DNA of 21,412 nucleotides. Source: Periconia sp. R9002. Taxonomy: Eukaryota; Ascomycota; Dothideomycetes; Pleosporales; Periconiaceae. This document shows, in pieces, positions 18,723 through 21,412 of this stretch. Positions within the stretch are counted from its first letter, which is position 1. The number at the start of each line of letters is the position of its first letter. The stretch is taken from contig JAMAHW010000186.1 of NCBI GenBank assembly GCA_023627715.1, forward strand, positions 1 through 21,412. Reading direction: 5' to 3'. The notes beneath the pieces are model-generated. The model searched no databases and was not told where the DNA came from. It saw nothing but the letters and a program-made list of their open reading frames with translations. The translations under genes were made by a program, and so were the position numbers.

Positions 18723-20602
18723 ATGGCCGACATCCCGTGGCGGCGCCGAATTGTCATTTGTTGTGATGGGACATGGCAATCGAGCGTTACCTCACAGGAC
18801 AACATTCCATCCAATGTCACGAAGCTCGCGCGACATATCAAGCGCACTGGTACGGACTCTGATGGCAATAAGTATAACCAGATCGTCTACTACGATTCCG
18901 GAGTCGGTACCGGCTCACTGTCCTCATTCGAAAAGGCTCGCCAAGGAGGCCTTGGGGATGGTCTCGCGGAAAATGTGATTGAAGCGTACAATTTCATTTC
19001 TCTCAACTACCAGCCGGGCGACGAAATTTTCTGCTTCGGGTTCTCTAGAGGAGCTTATACCGCACGGGCTGTTGCTGGCTTAGTGGGCGATATCGGCGTT
19101 CTTGAGCCCAGTGATATGTTATTGTTTCCTGGGCTGTATCGAGGTTATATGGAGAGACAGCACGGAGAACCATTTAAGAGCACTAAGGCCTGGAAACATT
19201 ACAAAGCAATAGTGCAAGCCCGCGAGGATGCAAAACGAAAACTGTTGGGGAATTATGTCCCTCCGACTGAAATTGATACTTGTGTTAAGGTCAAAGTGGT
19301 CGGAGTCTGGGATACGGTAGGAAGCTTGGGTATTCCAGACGGCAGATTCACAGAACATGACAGTCTTCGCTCACAGTATGGTTTTCACAATGTGAGATTG
19401 AGTCGCCGTACGTTCTAGTGCATTCTTGAGAGAGCTTAATTGGACTAATGAAAGACAGATATCGAACATGCTTTTCACGCTTTAGCGCTGGACGAACGAC
19501 GTAGAGCATTTGGTCCCACATTATGGTATATTCCATACGAAGACATCAAGCAGGGAGGTGATCTTCCCGAGCTGAAACAAGTATGGTTTCCCGGATATCA
19601 TATCAACGTCGGTGGCGGGTCTGATGATGGAATAAAGGAAATGGAGGGTGATATAGAAGGTAAGTTTCTTCCCAAAGGAAGGATTCCAGAAATTTACTTA
19701 CCTATATCTTCGCAGCTATGGCAAACATTACGTTCGCATGGATGCTTCAGTGCATTTCACCTTACATCGAGATAGACGTTGATGCATTTCAGACCCATGT
19801 TGTGGACTACCAAGTGTGGCTGGACGAAGCCGAGCACCGCTGTATGAGACATCATCCCTCCCAAGAAGGTTATGGTGAATGGCTGTACAACAAAGTTAGT
19901 GGGGCACCTATCCAAGAGCCAAAGGCGCATGGCCATATCATCGATCGTGGATGGGGTACAGGTCCAATGCCCGACAGTCTTGCAGGAGTGATGTACAACT
20001 ATGCAGGCGGTGTAACACGCACTCCCGGTTCTTGCAAGGTTGAAGTTTGGGAGAATGGGAATTACGTCGAAAAGCCTATCAGAGATGTTGGCATCACAAA
20101 TGAGTATATCCATCCTGTCACTGCCTATCGTCGTTTCGACTACAACAATTCGCCAAAGCAGAAATTGGGGTGGTTCGAATCCATGAAATCATCTTCACCT
20201 CCACTCAAAGACCTCACAAAGCCGCAAGTTCCTTTCGAACAAAAGAAACACGAGATCCAAGGGAGGACTTTGATTGGGAGTGATGGTATCAACACGAAGC
20301 AGTTTTGTTGGCTAAACGGTGATGTACCTCTGCCGAAGTGGCACATTCTGGACCACAAAACTGGTCGGGTCAAAGCGAGACAATATTACTGGGATGAGGG
20401 AGATGTCATGCTACCTGAATGGATCATTCTTGATCACAAACCTGGGCAAATTGATTTCGAAAGGATGTGGCTGGAAACCGGAGATGGCCGCGCGGATGAT
20501 GAAAGCAAATGGCTTCAATTGATGGATGTGCAGCTCAAAGACACATTTGATTATATTAGAAGTAACGAAGCATCTGCGTATCCAGGAGTGCTTCTTAGAT
20601 AG
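18723..20602 (+). CDS. DUF2235 (Tle1-like) alpha/beta hydrolase
   Basis: Three exons, 18723-19407, 19459-19659, 19716-20602; introns 51 and 56 bp (GTACGT..ACAG with ACTAAT branch; GTAAGT..GCAG); 590 residues, phases consistent. DUF2235 features: IVICCDGTWQS at 10-20, nucleophile elbow GFSRG with Ser108, VGVWDTVGSLG with Asp197, junction-restored HIEHAFHALALDERR at 229-243, and WFPGYHINVGGG with His276, giving a Ser-Asp-His triad. The usual D in HxDVGGG is N here. Known bacterial members (Tle1) are phospholipases; fungal members are mostly uncharacterised. No signal peptide, so probably intracellular. The C-terminal part after about 450 is lineage-specific and holds two 27-28-residue tandem repeats. 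It is divergent to the catalase-like gene. Lipase activity is inferred from the family and not shown. Confidence 0.88.
20300..20464 (+). repeat. Tandem repeat encoding two 27-28-residue units
   Basis: Within the DUF2235 gene, residues 491-517 and 518-545. Both units carry W-x2-GDV-x-LP-x-W-x-ILDHK-x-G: WLNGDVPLPKWHILDHKTG and WDEGDVMLPEWIILDHKPG. A weak third start (MWLETGDG) follows. An internal duplication in the C-terminal tail. Confidence 0.85.
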
Positions 20603-21017
20603 GATAATGGAGGCACATTGAATTGATATGTCAACCCCGATAGCATCGAGCCACTAGCATATAGGTTTACAGTGAGATGACCCAGCTCATGTCTGCTAGA
20701 CAGGATCTCGCTAGCTAAATTTTTCGCACGCACCCAGTTCAGAAATATCGAGCCGAAAAACTGCATCACCTTGGCGATGAAACAATAACCCGCGAAATGG
20801 CTTCCGCCCACATAGAGTAGCTCCTCTGCGATTTTCATTACGGCCCTCTTAGTTGGTGTTGAAGATTTCTAACCAAATGGAGCTTTCACGAGACATTAAA
20901 TTGACAGTACGGGTTATAGTTTTGTTGCGATGAATATGAAAACACCAAACAATATTCTCACATACGATCATAGGACCATGAAAACAGATTTTCCTGTCCG
21001 ATTCACCACTTGACAAG
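20603..21017. other. 3' flank of the DUF2235 gene
   Basis: A minus-strand ORF at 20551-20838 (95 codons) overlaps the 3' end of the hydrolase gene; it has no recognisable domain and is not called as a gene. Nothing else is supported. Confidence 0.35.
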
Positions 21018-21100
21018 GTTCCCGTTTTCGGTATATTAGTGACGCGATGTTCCGTTTTCGGTTTATTAGTGTGCAGTGTCCCGTATTTGGTGATTTTGCC
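21018..21100. repeat. About 30-bp tandem repeat, three units
   Basis: Units 21018-21048, 21049-21077 and 21078-21100 (partial) share GTTCC(C)GTTTTCGGT(A/T)TATTAGTG, the last decayed to GTCCCGTATTTGGTG. Such sub-terminal repeats can mark the end of a DNA transposon, but no transposase is in the window. Confidence 0.6.
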
Positions 21101-21412
21101 TGCGCCACCCCCTAAGCGCTGGGCTAAATTAGGACTGCTAAAGCAGCGCTGCGTACTCGGTGGTTGGTCATAGAATACGGCACAGCAGTTACCCAGAAGT
21201 ATCGTACATATGTTACTTATAACATATGTATAACAGCACTTCAGACCTGAAGGACATATAACAATATTGATTGATAACAAACTATCACAGGTTCTTCACC
21301 AACTACAGCATGTCTGACGTCAAGCACAGGTCTTTATGTGAGAGGATGTTGGTGCGCTTGATTACATGCATCCCAGCCTTCAGAAAACTGCTATTTAACC
21401 TGCTGACACCGA
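21101..21412. other. Window end, no gene recognised
   Basis: Contains a minus-strand ORF (to 21280) with no known domain and a palindromic-looking patch around 21188-21233 (ACATATGTTACTTATAACATATGT). May belong to the element suggested by the repeat at 21018; the window ends before this can be seen. Confidence 0.3.

Noticed and set aside
20551..20838. 95-codon minus-strand ORF overlapping the end of the DUF2235 gene
   Set aside because: No domain, and its overlap with a real gene suggests chance.

Overview
The window looks like a nuclear contig piece from a filamentous ascomycete (Pezizomycotina). The evidence is 48-60 bp introns with GT..AG ends and CTAAC/CTAAT-like branch sites, typical fungal families (monocarboxylate-transporter-like MFS, small C2H2 factor, Ppo-type fatty acid dioxygenase, DUF2235 hydrolase), and sharply bounded AT-rich islands of the kind left by repeat-induced point mutation (RIP). 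I cannot name the species.

Layout. 1-416 is an extremely AT-rich island. 899-2293 (+) is a three-exon MFS transporter. 2954-3577 (-) is a small C2H2/C2HC zinc-finger protein. 4375-4840 is a second TpA-rich island, followed directly by 4843-5736 (+), a broken copy of a fungal membrane-protein family with an in-frame TGA. 6056-9119 (-) is a six-exon gene for a large secreted protein (DUF7029/DUF7223-like) with a cationic amphipathic stretch behind dibasic sites and a 30-bp coding minisatellite. 9120-11178 is gene-poor: weak ORFs, a TA-flanked MITE (10402-10564) and an inverted repeat. 11179-14949 (-) is a 1256-codon intronless Ppo/linoleate-diol-synthase-like dioxygenase. 16130-17195 (-) is a two-exon SrpA/allene-oxide-synthase-like small catalase relative. 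18723-20602 (+) is a three-exon DUF2235 alpha/beta hydrolase. Two further sequences of the same MITE family lie at 15514 and 17848-18002.

The most interesting part is 11-20.6 kb. Three neighbours could form a lipid-to-oxylipin route: a hydrolase that could free acyl chains, a heme dioxygenase that makes fatty acid hydroperoxides, and a catalase-related hemoprotein of the type that transforms such hydroperoxides. The dioxygenase has kept its peroxidase active site, but its fused P450 domain has lost the heme-thiolate cysteine in the reading frame. A GxKxC-like motif is still readable one frame over, next to a G6 run. The separate catalase-like enzyme could therefore have taken over the second step. 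The pathway reading is inference from adjacency and family knowledge; the gene models, motifs and repeats were read directly. No rRNA, tRNA or CRISPR array was recognised.
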